Source: Globodera rostochiensis (Eukaryota > Nematoda > Chromadorea > Rhabditida > Heteroderidae). Taken from it: a stretch of 64,000 nucleotides of DNA. The stretch is from positions 310,001 to 374,000 of the forward strand of contig JAEVLN010000021.1 of assembly GCA_018350325.1 (NCBI GenBank), written 5' to 3'. The translations under genes were made by a program, and so were the position numbers. Under the pieces are notes generated by a model. It had not been told where the DNA came from. It did no database searches and was given only the letters and a program-made list of their open reading frames with translations. Position 1 is the stretch's first letter. Every line of letters begins with the position of its first letter. Below, piece after piece: positions 10,913-21,000 of this stretch.

Positions 10913-12053
10913 ACCTGTTTTTTGCATAAAAATTTGATATGTTTTGAGTAATTTAAAATGTTTAAGCAAGCCAGTACTCTTTTAATAATTTAATATTTAC
11001 CACTCCACAAAGTTGCCAAACTTTCTCATTATTTCTTAATTTAAATTAATTCATCTTTTTTAAATATTGTTTTAGCATCTTATTTTATTTTATATTTAAT
11101 CTTTAAATTTTTATAAACTGAAAATATTGAAAAAGGGTCTAAATTTCAATTATTCATAATATTTGATATTTTAATCATACCAAAATTCATCAATAATTTG
11201 CTCTGACTTTTTACAAAGCCCAAACAGATCTGGAAAAATATTTATTTATTTATTTGTTTATTTGTCTTGGTCAGTTCTGTTTAATTCTTCTAATTTTTTT
11301 ACACAAAACAGGCGATTAAATGTATTTTAGTAGATTATCAACATTTTCAAAAACAACTAGAAATTGTTTTTTTTAATCAAACATCCGAATGCTGACTTTT
11401 AGCCAACTTTAAATTCTTGGTTTAGTCTACTTTTTAAGGATTAATATTCTACTATCGTTTTTTAATTTTATTTGTGAAAATTGCCATCTACAAAGATTAC
11501 GAAACAAATATATCGAATTTGTTTTTTTACTTTAAATTATTAATGTTTTCATCTGATTATTTTTTAAAAATTTTTTGTGATGTATATTATTGTATTTGAT
11601 TATAATGTGGTTTACAATTTCTATTCTTAAAAAATTTTGTATGACAATTTTTAAATTAACAAATATAGTTTTTATGAGTTTGTTTTAGAAAGTATTTTAT
11701 ATGTTTATTATTTAACAATTTTCAATAAAATTTAAAACACTAAAATTAATGAAAGAGAATTTTTTAGTGCCTAGACTGATTACGTGCTTTATGTTGGTCT
11801 GCAATTTCATCTTTTTATGCCCAATAAAATTTTAATTTGAACAGCGACCTATATATACCCAGCGATTAACTGTTGTTATTAGCAATAAATTATAGATAAA
11901 AATAATTTTCTAAATATTTTAATAATTAAAATTGTTTTTTTACATCTTCGGTTTATAGTATTTTATTTATTTAATATATTTTTATTATAACTTGAAGCAG
12001 GCTCTCTTGCTCTTCAAAGAATCTTGAGAGTTTATTCCACTTTTTTTGTACAG
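10913..12053. other. AT-rich DNA, one short TM-like frame
   Basis: At about 11,770-11,836 a + frame after TTTTTTAG reads VPRLITCFMLVCNFIFLCPI, hydrophobic but unsupported. Otherwise A/T runs only. Confidence 0.4.
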
Positions 12054-12106
12054 TCACGCGTTGTGCTTCAGTGATAGTTCGACGCTTCGTCAAAGCACGT
12101 CAATAA
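12054..12106 (+). CDS. candidate short terminal exon
   Basis: TTTTGTACAG is followed by TRCASVIVRRFVKARQ and TAA (12,104-12,106). A different frame (HALCFSDSSTLRQS) stays open longer. Compact GC island with a good acceptor. No identity. Confidence 0.3.
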
Positions 12107-13586
12107 AATCTTTTGTTATGGATTTTTTTAAAAAGTTTTTATTTCAATTAATTATCAAACTAATAATCTTATTTGAATTAAAATTCAGATTTTTATTACT
12201 AGAATGCTAAAAATTGGGTCAGATAAAGTTTTATGGCCACTCTGGTGCAATCTAAAAATATGCGTCGACAACACAACACAAAAATTTTTCGGCAAGACAC
12301 ACATGAATTTTTCAAGAGCCCATTAAGTTCACCAAAATGAATATAAAACAAATAATAAATGATATTAAAAATATTAAAATTTACAAAAAGGCACCAAATC
12401 AATGAATTAAGAACAGTCATTTGAACCTCTGTGTCAAAAGTGAACACTGTACTTAAACTCTTTACTAATGAATCACATTACTTAAAGCTTGGAAAAAATG
12501 TTTGGAAATTTAACCCATTATATGATTTATTTTATACATGATTTTCCAAAGCAAAATTAATAGGGCCGCTCTTTTAAAAAAATTGTTAAGTAAACCATAA
12601 ATACCCTGCTATGCCCATTTACTCAATGCCCGCACACTTTTACGATGTGTGACGAGAACGGCAAACAAAAAGAAACTTTGACCTTGATATGTTAATTAAA
12701 ATACAAAAGATTTTAAAATATTACCCAAATTTGTTTTTAAGAAATTATTTTTTATAAAGGATATGTTTTGCAACAAAACTTTAATTAAAATACAAATCCG
12801 TTTCTCATATTTATCAAATTAGTAATTGCATCTCAAGGACAACTTAGCCTAAAAAATAAAAATAAATAATTAATTAATCAATAAAATTATTATGGCTCGT
12901 AAATGAGACCTTTTTCAAGAAAATCTTGCGTTTAATTGAAAATAAAAATTTGGCAAAAACTTCAAAACAAAACAAAAAAAAGTCAAAAACAAGAATCTAA
13001 TTTAAAAACACAATATTTATACACAAACCAAAAGCGGTTTGGAACCTTTAAAAGTAATATTTAAAACATGAGAAAATTTACCCCATGAATAATTGTTAAC
13101 ATTAAAAAATATTTGAATAAAGAAACTCCAAATTAAATTAATAAACAATTTCTATCGGCATAAATTATTACTAATTATGCATAGATTAAATAACCATTAA
13201 AGCAGAAATATAAAAAATAACTAAATAACTTTAGTTCTAAATCTTAGTATAATAATTAAACAAAAAATGAAAAAATGTATCTATAAAACAATGAAATTAT
13301 AAGAACACCGGTATTTACATAAAGAATCTATATTAAACAAAGCTATTATAAATAAAAATTTATCAATTCAAATAAAGTATTTCTAAGATACAATTAATTT
13401 GATTATAAGTAAAAATACAATACAAAAAATTAAATTTACTGGTTGTTATGCTTTTTGTTCGAGTGTGCTTATCTGATAGGTAAATATTTGGTACTAAAAA
13501 CGAGAATAGAATTGTACAAAATAATGCGATATAATATATAAACAAAACAAATTTACTTTCTAAAAACGACGCAACCTATTCGTTCC
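12107..13586. other. AT-rich non-coding DNA
   Basis: Contains an 82-codon minus-strand frame (12,199-12,447) of mostly Leu/Phe/Ile/Asn/Tyr codons, and a weak island at 12,605-12,670. Neither has splice-site or composition support. Confidence 0.5.
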
Positions 13587-13667
13587 TCACTCAGCGAAGA
13601 AATGTTGCGACACCCACGTCACCAATACCGCGAAGATTCCCGCAGCAACTACGTAGTTTAAATGCAT
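13587..13667 (-). CDS. 26-codon membrane micropeptide or signal-anchor first exon
   Basis: On the minus strand ATG opens MHLNYVVAAGIFAVLVTWVS, continues QHFFAE and stops at TGA 13,587-13,589. The hydrophobic core fits a single TM helix or a signal peptide. The last codons overlap a GA|GTGAGG donor-like site, so this could be exon 1 of a secreted or membrane protein whose next exon lies at lower coordinates. The island is about 50% GC. No homologue recalled. Confidence 0.4.
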   Translation of the reverse strand: MHLNYVVAAGIFAVLVTWVSQHFFAE

Positions 13668-14113
13668 ATTTAAAATTAGGTGTTAAAAAAATAAACTTCT
13701 TATGCATACCTAATTATTACAACGAATAAATAATAAATATGAAATGATTTAAAATAAAAATTATATTAAAAAAATAAATGCACATTATGAATATAAAACA
13801 CAATTTTTAATGTAAAACCGAAAATTTAAAGTTATTACAAAAACAAAAATTTACATATTTGCGAAAAGTTTAAATTACTAAAACGATTGATTAGTAATAC
13901 CTTCTTTATCAATTTTGCATTTTGTCACATTGCATTTTATGCCAGGAAATGTAAAACCAGCTGTTGCACCTTTTTAATCGTAAAAAAACCTAAACGATTT
14001 GGTGCATTTTATGGAAAAAAAATAATTTACGCAAAAGTTCTTTTTGTTTTTAATGCTTAATTTTATAATTAAATTATTTATAAAAAGATTTTCAGATGTC
14101 TAATTATTACAAG
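13668..14113. other. AT-rich spacer
   Basis: No supported feature. Confidence 0.5.
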
Positions 14114-14240
14114 TAGGGCTGTTCGAGAGTCTCGGTCTCGAGTCTCGAACCGAGAAATTTCTCGGTTTTTTTGGGTCTCGGTCTCGGTCTCGACTCTCGG
14201 GTTTTTAGTCTCGGAAAACGAGACTTGCACTGGTAAAGAT
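14114..14240. mobile_element. hAT-like MITE end, CTCGG-echo type, truncated
   Basis: Begins TAGGGCTGTTCGAGAGTCTC and then repeats TCTCGG / CTCGAG words. TAGGGCTG-like starts are common for hAT termini. The matching right end is missing; satellite monomers begin about 12 bp further on, so the array appears to have replaced or captured the right end. The same word recurs in the complete element at 31,231-31,376. Confidence 0.5.
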
Positions 14241-14251
14241 GGCAAACGCAC

Positions 14252-14815
14252 CCCATCTAATAATTTTTTAGTTACTTTTTTAAACATTTTATTTTTTGAA
14301 GAAATAGTGTGCTAAAAAGAGAGAGTCAGACGGTTAGAGTAATTTGGTCATCAACGCACCCCATCTAATAATTTTTTAGTTACTTTTTTAAACATTTTTT
14401 TTAGAAGAAATAGTGTGCTAAAAAGAGAGAGTCAGACGCTTAGAGTAATTTGATCATCAACGCACCCCATCTAATAATTTTTTAGTTACTTTTTTGAACA
14501 TTTTATTTTTTGAAGAAATAGTGTGCTAAAAAGAGAGAGTCAGACGGTTAGAGTAGTTTGGTCATCAACGCACCCCATCTAATAATTTTTTAGTTACTTT
14601 TTTAAACATTTTTTTTAGAAGAAATAGTGTGCTAAAAAGAGAGAGTCAGACGCTTAGAGTAATTTGATCATCAACGCACCCCATCTAATAATTTTTAGTT
14701 ACTTTTTTGAACATTTTATTTTTTGAAGAAATAGTGTGCTAAAAAGAGAGAGTCAGACGGTTAGAGTAGTTTGGTCATCAACGCACCCCATCTAATAATT
14801 TTTTAGTTACTTTTT
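14252..14815. repeat. satellite array, about 5 monomers of ~107 bp, dimeric period
   Basis: Copies of CAACGCACCCCATCTAATAA begin at 14,352, 14,458, 14,566, 14,672 and 14,779 (steps 106, 108, 106, 107), with a partial copy from about 14,252. Two variants alternate: one with AAACATTTTTTTTAGAAG and CGCTTAGAGTAATTTGATC, one with GAACATTTTATTTTTTGAAG and CGGTTAGAGTAGTTTGGTC. The period is therefore a ~214-bp dimer. The monomer is the same family as the large array at 45,288-49,094. Confidence 0.93.
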
Positions 14816-14904
14816 TGATGGGTGATGTTGTGCAGCGCTTGCATTGGTTTTCTACCCAAAGAAAATTCGTGCAAAATTAGGGCGCGAATGTCAGTTTTGG
14901 GCAT
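14815..14904 (-). pseudogene. mariner-like transposase N-terminus (HTH) truncated by satellite
   Basis: The minus strand reads MPKTDIRALILHEFSLGRKP then MQALHNIT before running into satellite sequence (stop at 14,803). I-R-x-hydrophobic-I-L-x-E-F-x-x-G followed by A-x-x-I matches the first helix-turn-helix of mariner/SETMAR-type transposases (HTH_48 family), which opens those proteins. Only about 28 residues survive; no catalytic DDD domain follows. The break lies exactly at the satellite junction. Confidence 0.5.
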
Positions 14905-15092
14905 AGTCGGGAATAGACGCTTAAAATATTGATTGAGCAAAAATAAAGCCGTTAAATTGGTAAGAAATGGTAGAGAAACCAATGACAAATAAAAGAAAAA
15001 AATACTCATTTAAATACATGCAGAAATGATTGAGTTGCAATTTTTCAAATTTCAAAAAATTGAAGGCCGAAAGAACTTAGTGGGCAACCTAA

Positions 15093-15105
15093 CACAGCGG
15101 CTCAA
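15093..15105 (+). repeat. left terminal inverted repeat
   Basis: CACAGCGGCTCAA, preceded by CTAA. Perfect inverse of 18,093-18,105. Confidence 0.8.
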
Positions 15106-15395
15106 AAAACGAGATGTGTGCCAATAAATAGAGAGTGCGAGAGAATTAAACAAATTTCCTTTCTTTCTCTAACTTTCTCTCGTTTGGCGTTCTCTCTCAC
15201 CTTTTTTAATAATTATTTTAACCATCCCGCACTTCGGATCTAAGAACTTTTCTCGACATCTACCGATCCTCTCCAAATTTTCACCATCCCTAGAAAACAA
15301 AATAAGAAATAGATTAATACACTTTTTTTTTGAATAATACATTATTTTTACGAATTATAGGGGAAAATGTTCAGTATTCCTATTTTTTAGATTTT
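15106..15395. other. 5' region of the transposon
   Basis: Contains a CTCTC-rich pyrimidine patch (15,130-15,200) and ends with CCTATTTTTTAG at 15,379-15,390, a strong acceptor only five bases before the ATG. That placement fits either a 5' UTR intron or a nematode-style spliced-leader trans-splice site. Confidence 0.4.
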
Positions 15396-17833
15396 ATGGA
15401 AAGAACAAAGTTATTATTGAAGGTTAAAAACAGGGAATCGGTTAAGAAACGATGGGGTAAGCGGGACGAGAGGCGGGCGAAAGCTCAGGCCGCTGTTCAG
15501 GCGAGACTGGCGAGAAGCGGTGAGTTTTTAATGAATTTTTAAGGAAATTTCCAAAAATTCCCATTTTTCCAGAGCGAGACAACGGCGACGACGTCGCGCT
15601 GCCTCCGCCCGACACCGGTGACGACCCATCAACATCAGTAACAGTGACCGAGATTGTCGAGGAGCCGCCGGCAACACCAGCCCTCGAATTCAACTTTTGT
15701 CCGCCACCAGCAGAAGTAACGCCACCGCCGACAACCCCCGGAGAACAACCCGTGGAGGAACGCCTCCTCGAGCTCGAGCGCCAACTGCGGGAGCGAGACG
15801 ATACGATTGGCTTCCTTCAGCTGCAGTTGCGCAACAGGGAAGCCGTCATCGCCGATCTACGTTCCCAACTGCCGTCCACAAGCGCATCAACGTCGAGCCA
15901 AAGTGAGTTAATGCCCAATTTATTTTTGTTTTAACAAATTTTCAATTTCAGTCACTCCGAACAGAGGAAGGCCGGCCAAAAACGTGTACGAATTTAAGAG
16001 AAGTGCCCGTCGAGAACTGGCCGACAAACTCGTCGCAGTGTTAGACAGGGACCGGTCAAGATCGGCGAGCAGAAATGGGCTGGAGCGCCTCCACCGTGAA
16101 GTCCGACACCGCTTCCAGCATTTTACGCCGCTGAAGAAGGAGGCACAACCGGCGGACGAGCCAATGGAATCTGAGGACGCGCTGGTGATCCTCAGCCTGC
16201 TCGGCACTCAGAAGGCCTACCGACGACTGAAGCGCACTTTTCGGCTGATCAACCACTAGTTCGACGTACTTTTCACCAATAAAAAAGGTGGAACTACTTT
16301 TATAAATAGATTTCAATCTTTTTCCTAGGTGATCGCAATTAAGCGGCAAATCTGCGCGCCGCTCCTCTACCAAATGGTCGAAACGCCGGCTGGTGTTGGC
16401 TTTTTCTGCGCGGATATCGAACGAGCACTCAAATTTCGACTCCAATCGGCCAAGGACAACCTGAAGTACATCGACGCCAATGTGCTTCTTAAGCTCAGCG
16501 GGGACTTCGGCCAGGGCTTTACGAAAATCACCATCTCCTTTGGTGAAGCGCAGCGCCCAAATTCACCAGCCAAAAACTTCGTTGCTGCAGTCTTTCCAGC
16601 AAAGGACTCCCGCGCTAACATGGAGGTGTACGGCGGGACACTTTGGGACCAAATTGATCAGCTGAAGTTGCTGGACGGCAGAAAGGTGAAATGGTAGCTT
16701 GGAAAATGAATCACATTTTTGTTTAGCATCATTTTTTCATACATTACTTATAATATTACAGGTTTCTTGGCGGCGACCTCAGCTTTGTCTGGGGCATCGT
16801 TGGACACTGCGGCTCTGCTCGCACCACTTTTCCTTCGCCAGTTTGCACCTGCGGTCGTGACCAACTGCTGGATGAGGACAAGTGCCGTCTTCGGAGCGTC
16901 ACGGAGACAGTTCAGCAGGCGCAGCAGTTCGGGCAGGCCATTCAACGCGGGGAATCTGCGACCAAAGCACTTCGCTCGGCAACAATAGGCATTGTCAAAA
17001 CGCCGCTCCTCCCTGCCATCGACTTTGACCGATTGTCCTCGCGCCGTTCCACGTCTTTCAAGGCCTCGGCAACGCGCTTGTACGGGAACTCGAGCGGCAG
17101 ACGGCATGCGAAACAACGGTGCAGCAGTTTCTTCGGAGCATTGGCGCGCGCAGGGAGCAGTTCCGGAAGAAGGACTACACCGGCAACACGATCCGGAAAA
17201 TCTTTCTCCGCGCAGCGGAAATGGTGCCGCTTTTACCACGGAATGGCCAAAAACGATCTGCATGGCGCTCGCCTATTTGGGCAAAATTCAGGCGTTTTCC
17301 AAGGTGTTAAATTATTATTTTTTATCTCAACATCATTTTTTGAAGGCCCAACCACTGTTGCCGCGAGAAGTTGCTGAACTGGAAGACCACATGGACAACT
17401 TTAAAGCGTTTATCGTCGACCAACCACAAATGCGGTTGCTTCTGTCCCAAAAACCAAAGGCTCATTTGCTGCTCGTCCACTTCGTGCCATTTGCTCGCCA
17501 ACATCATTTTCTTGGGCTCATGGATGAGCAGGGTGGTGAAATGAGCTTTAATAAATCTGGACCCCTCCCTCTTTTTAAGGTGATGAGGCGCTGCATTCAG
17601 TTTGGCGGCGACTGGAGCAGCTTTGGAAGACGATGCCGGACGTAGCCCAAATTCGACAAAACTCGAGCATCAGTTCGTCCACAATTGGCTTCTGGACAGC
17701 GGGAAACTGGAGGAGTTGGAGCTGGTGAGGACGGTTTTATTGGTTTAAAGAGACGCAGAGCACAGCAGAGCTGGAGCAAGACAGAATGGATGACGAAGAA
17801 GACGACGAAGACTATTTTGCTGATGCCGGATGA
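15396..17833 (+). pseudogene. DDE-like transposase gene, multi-exon, decaying
   Basis: Predicted exons: 15,396-15,519; 15,573-15,902; 15,952 to about 16,263; 16,329-16,693; 16,762-17,303; 17,346-17,535; 17,580 to about 17,725; last piece ending TGA 17,831-17,833. Introns are 45-70 bp with GTGAG/TTTCAG-type ends. Order: basic N-terminus; acidic Pro-rich linker; coiled coil (LLELERQLRERDDTIGFLQL); helical basic domain; catalytic-like core. Candidate catalytic residues: Asp in KLSGDFGQGF (codon 16,503), Asp in FLGGDLSFVWGIVGH (codon 16,775) followed by PSPVCTCG, and Glu in MDEQGGDEALHSVW (17,525-17,590), an arrangement like other D-D-E transposases. It ends with an acidic tail. Damage: in-frame TAG at 16,258-16,260 just before the expected donor, and frame changes near 17,040, 17,235 and 17,655. 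It may be a dead copy, or the single-base shifts may be assembly errors. Confidence 0.65.
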
Positions 17834-18092
17834 TCGGGTTTCATTTAGCATTTAAATTTTTATTTCTCAACAATTTTTTATAAAAAAAATAAAAAAGCTT
17901 GCAAATAAAGTGTAAAAAAATTTATTTGCATTTAAAAAATGTTGGGTTCCTCTCAATTTACGGAAAAGTGAATAAATTCATCGAAATCCAGCAAAAACAT
18001 GCGGGGGACTCGAACCCGTGCCCCTTTTTTGTTGAAAAGCTCACAGACCACTAAGCCAAAATTCAAATCTTTTCCGAACTAGAGCCCCAAAA
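17834..18092. other. 3' region of the transposon
   Basis: AT-rich 3' flank with AATAAA-like motifs at about 17,889 and 17,905, followed by the tRNA-like sequence and the right terminus. Confidence 0.5.
18001..18066 (-). repeat. tRNA-like sequence with A and B boxes
   Basis: On the minus strand TGGCTTAGTGGTCT (A-box like) is followed about 30 bp later by GGTTCGAGTCC (B-box like). Only three of five T-stem pairs form and no complete acceptor stem is seen, so I call it tRNA-derived (SINE head or captured pol III promoter) rather than a tRNA gene. It lies inside the transposon's right end. Confidence 0.5.
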
Positions 18093-18105
18093 TTGAGCCG
18101 CTGTG
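18093..18105 (-). repeat. right terminal inverted repeat
   Basis: TTGAGCCGCTGTG followed by CTAA; see the left terminus. Confidence 0.8.
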
Positions 18106-18109
18106 CTAA

Positions 18110-18791
18110 GTAATAATAATTTTCTATTTTTCTCACATCGTATTTTTAAGTATCTAAATAAAATTTTGAGCAGCAATTGAGTGATATTATGGATAATAAT
18201 TTAGAAAAGACGCCATGTTTAAAAAATTGTTTAATTAAATTTTAGTTAATTTAAATATAAAAACAAAATTAATTTAAGTTAAAAATATTATTAAGAGTTG
18301 CGTTGCCGTTCAAAGCATAAAACTTTGCATATTTGCCGAGAGTCCAATAGGTAAGCAAAATTGTTTAATTTTTTTATTTAAATCATTTTTGATTTATTTT
18401 TTGAATATTTCTTTGTATTCAACAATTTAAAAAATTAGAGTAAATGTTCTTTTCCAACTTTAGAAGATTGCTTAAATAAAAATTTCTGTTTTTTATTAAT
18501 ACATATTATTTTTATATTTTTGTATCAAATTTTAGTTTAATATTTTCTAATTAAAAACCCAGAAGTTTTTCGGAGGCGTCAGGAAAAAATTTTTGAAAAG
18601 AATTTTTTAAATTAAATATTTTGATATTAATTATTTAAATCGCACGCATTTCCATTTTTCACGTTAATTGTCCTTAAAAATTCAGTCTCAACTCCTCTGT
18701 CCCAGATGGGTACTTTCACGTCTCGTAAAATTGTTAAAATGTATAAAGTTGGATCCAATGATAAATTTTTGATTAATTACATTTTTTTTAG
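18110..18791. other. AT-rich; possible upstream exon at 18,706
   Basis: At 18,705 TGTCCCAG precedes ATG and MGTFTSRKIVKMYKVGSNDK, a frame that could be an exon of the gene continuing at 18,792. Its GC content is low and no clear donor is seen. The rest is A/T-rich. Confidence 0.35.
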
Positions 18792-18920
18792 CGTCCTAAA
18801 TTGCAAAATGCTCTGCTCACTGCATCGGAAGCTTTACGTTTCGTATCGTTTATATATAAACGCGGTCGTGTTATTTTTACAAATTTGTTGAATGTTTTAA
18901 AAACTAATAAATGGCTAAAG
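18792..18920 (+). CDS. internal exon, possible mitochondrial ribosomal protein uS2
   Basis: A strong acceptor (TTTTTTTTAG to 18,791) and donor (CTAAAG|GTATTG) bracket exactly 43 codons in phase 0, reading RPKLQNALLTASEALRFVSF and IYKRGRVIFTNLLNVLKTNK WLK. uS2 proteins have a segment L-x2-A-L-x-F-h-x2-h-A-x-[RK]-G-G-x-h-h-F, and ALRFVSFIYKRGRVIF fits it fairly well; the match is short and the family call is inference. The minus strand is also open here (through TRPRLYINDTKRKASDAVSR). Exon confidence is higher than family confidence. Confidence 0.5.
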
Positions 18921-20514
18921 GTATTGAAACGAGTGATTAGGCCATAAAAATTCATTAAAACAACTTTGCACATTCATACACTATTTCAGTATCTTGTTTG
19001 ATTTTATTTGTTTATTTTTTAAAATACCCAACATTGTCGTTTCTTCTCAAATTTAAAGCATTGGCGGTACAATTGGCTTCTTTAATTGTGCAATCATTAT
19101 TTTCCCAATGAAACCATTTGCCGCTTCTAGTTCTTGACCTTGTTCTGATCACTCGGATTCCATTAGACTAATAGACTAATCGTAGATTTTGAAGCTTTTC
19201 TGTTCTCACAGATAGCAGCCCGGTATTTAATTTAGAAACTTTCTTTTAAAACTTATAAATTCCGTTGTTTTAGTGTTTTTTATACGGTTGACAAACTTTA
19301 ATAAGTTTAATTCAATGGAGCGTTTGTTTGGTTTTCTATTTTCAACTTTATTAATGATTATTTTTTGATTGCAATTAGCATCCTTTTTTATGTCTCGCAT
19401 ATTAAACGGTTAAATAGGGATTGCACCAATGTATGTTTTAGCTATTTTACATAATTTAATTTAAAATTTTAATATGTTTTGTATCATATTTTTGAAAATA
19501 TTTGTAAGCAATTTTATTTTATTTTTATTTCAAAGTTTACAATAATCTAATTGATAGGTTTTCAATAAATGGTATTGAATTTTCTGCATAAAGAAATAAA
19601 AATTGTTTGTTAAATTAACAGACTTATCGCGTAAATCCTTAAGATTACCAATAAACGAATGTTAGTCTCTAGTTCGCCTTTGATTTGAACAGCTTATTCT
19701 ATAAAATTTTATAAAGCAAACTAAAAGTTGCAAAACAATGTATGTATGTTTTCGGGTCAACGAAGAAACTTATAAAACAATTTCGTATATATCCATAAGT
19801 TTCCTTTCGTCGTTTAGTTAAAACAAAATCTTCTATAATTCCGGATCAACGCATATAGGAATAAAACAATGCAAACAAATTTGTTATGTATAATTAACAA
19901 AAAAAATAACTATAACACAATTGCAGTCAAAAAGATCAAGCGGAAATTAAAGATAAGCAATTTAACTCTTTATTAGTAAATAGCGTAATTATCAAAATTA
20001 AAACTATTAGTGCATAACCAAAAAGTATATAAATATTTAACATTTATTCAAAAGATAATAAAATAATATTATTTTATTTGACTAAAATAAGCAAAGAAAT
20101 CGATTAAATAAATTATAAAAAAATGGCTTAAATGAATCATTAAATTGTTTTTTTACTAGTAAACGATATTGAATGTCATTTTGTTGTTCAATATAATTAA
20201 AAAACATTCTACAAGACGCGCATAAATTGAGAGTATTTTTAATAAAAGTAAGTTTTATGTTAAATTTTGAATTTTTTTGTATTCAACCTCCAGATATGTA
20301 AAGGTTGCAAATGATTTTGTAATTAACTTATTTTTAATACATGAAATAATTTTTATGTTTAATTAATACAAATCAATTCGGCCAAAACGCTAGCGCTTCC
20401 AAGCGTGTCTGAAGAAGGTCAATAATACAACAATATTTAAATATTAAACCAATTGAAAAACAAGTTATTGTTCTTCATCGACAACAATACCTAATTAATA
20501 AAAAAACAATTTAC
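18921..20514. other. AT-rich intron-like or intergenic DNA
   Basis: Small possible terminal exon after TTCTCACAG at about 19,209 (IAARYLI or SSPVFNLETFF). A short island at 20,385-20,430 reads SAKTLALPSVSEEGQ then stop. Nothing firm. Confidence 0.4.
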
Positions 20515-20623
20515 CAATATAAATAAAGGTCTGTGTTGAATCTATAAATTTTAATGCCATGCCTGGATGTTTTAATTGTCCGTTGACAAACAGAACTGCG
20601 GAATTCTTGTCTTCTTTACGCAT
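20515..20623 (-). CDS. candidate exon, 36 codons, unknown protein
   Basis: The minus strand is open from about 20,703 to 20,488. The convincing part starts at ATG 20,623: MRKEDKNSAVLFVNGQLKHP then GMALKFIDSTQTFIYI, ending at an ATTG|GTAAAT donor. The frame upstream of the ATG is also open for about 27 codons (EYLIFYYNTHLQKTLNFY), so the exon may start earlier, although no acceptor is evident. Composition is unlike random A/T translation. No family recognised. Confidence 0.45.
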
Positions 20624-20841
20624 ATAAAAATTGAGTGTTTTTTGTAAATGTGTATTATAATAAAAAATAAGGTATTCATTAAAACCAAGTATTTGTTTAA
20701 ATATTTATTAGATGAAATTTTTTAACAAATTGTAAGTTAAGATTAATTTTTAATTATTTTCTTGCGATTTACTTGATACTTAGTAATTTTTAGCAGTGGA
20801 TTTTGTTTCCGTTTGCTGTAATAATATTTTGGTAGCTCCGT

Positions 20842-21000
20842 GTCCCAGGCTGGGATGGGCGGAAATTTATTTTCAAAAAACGGAAAACGGAAAAACGGAA
20901 ATATTTTTTTTAACGGAAAACGTAAAACGGAAAAAAAGGGCCAAAAACAACGGAAAAACGGAAAACGGAAAACGGAATTCCGCCCATCCCTGGTCCCAGC
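20842..21000. mobile_element. 143-bp hAT MITE filled with AAACGG echoes
   Basis: Element 20,850-20,992: left end CTGGGATGGGCGGAA, right end TTCCGCCCATCCCTG. It is flanked by GTCCCAGG (20,842-20,849) and GTCCCAGC (20,993-21,000), an 8-bp duplication with one change, as expected for hAT. The interior is a run of CGGAAAACGGAAA-type words. AAACGG is the subterminal hexamer bound by the maize Ac (hAT) transposase, so the echo may be an array of transposase-binding sites; whether that holds here is inference. No coding capacity. Confidence 0.8.

Larger units (their letters stand above)
15089..18109 (+). mobile_element. 3,013-bp DNA transposon with 13-bp TIRs and CTAA duplication
   Basis: Left terminus CACAGCGGCTCAA at 15,093-15,105 is matched exactly by its inverse TTGAGCCGCTGTG at 18,093-18,105. 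CTAA lies immediately outside both ends (15,089-15,092 and 18,106-18,109). Between them is one multi-exon gene on the + strand coding a DDE-like transposase, plus a tRNA-like sequence near the right end. A 5'-CAC terminus with a 4-bp duplication is the signature of Chapaev-type (CMC) elements; I use that as the best guess and have not matched the protein to a named superfamily. The coding part is GC-rich, unlike its surroundings. Confidence 0.75.

Noticed and set aside
12199..12447. 82-codon minus-strand frame
   Set aside because: Background GC, Leu/Phe/Ile/Asn-rich and no splice or start support.
14078..14287. 69-codon minus-strand frame with ETETETQ-type peptide
   Set aside because: Translation of the CTCGG echo plus satellite; not a gene.
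15442..17851. Minus-strand frames opposite the transposase (e.g. 16,748-17,263)
   Set aside because: Antisense shadows; the + strand has the consistent splice sites, coiled coil and D/D/E motifs.
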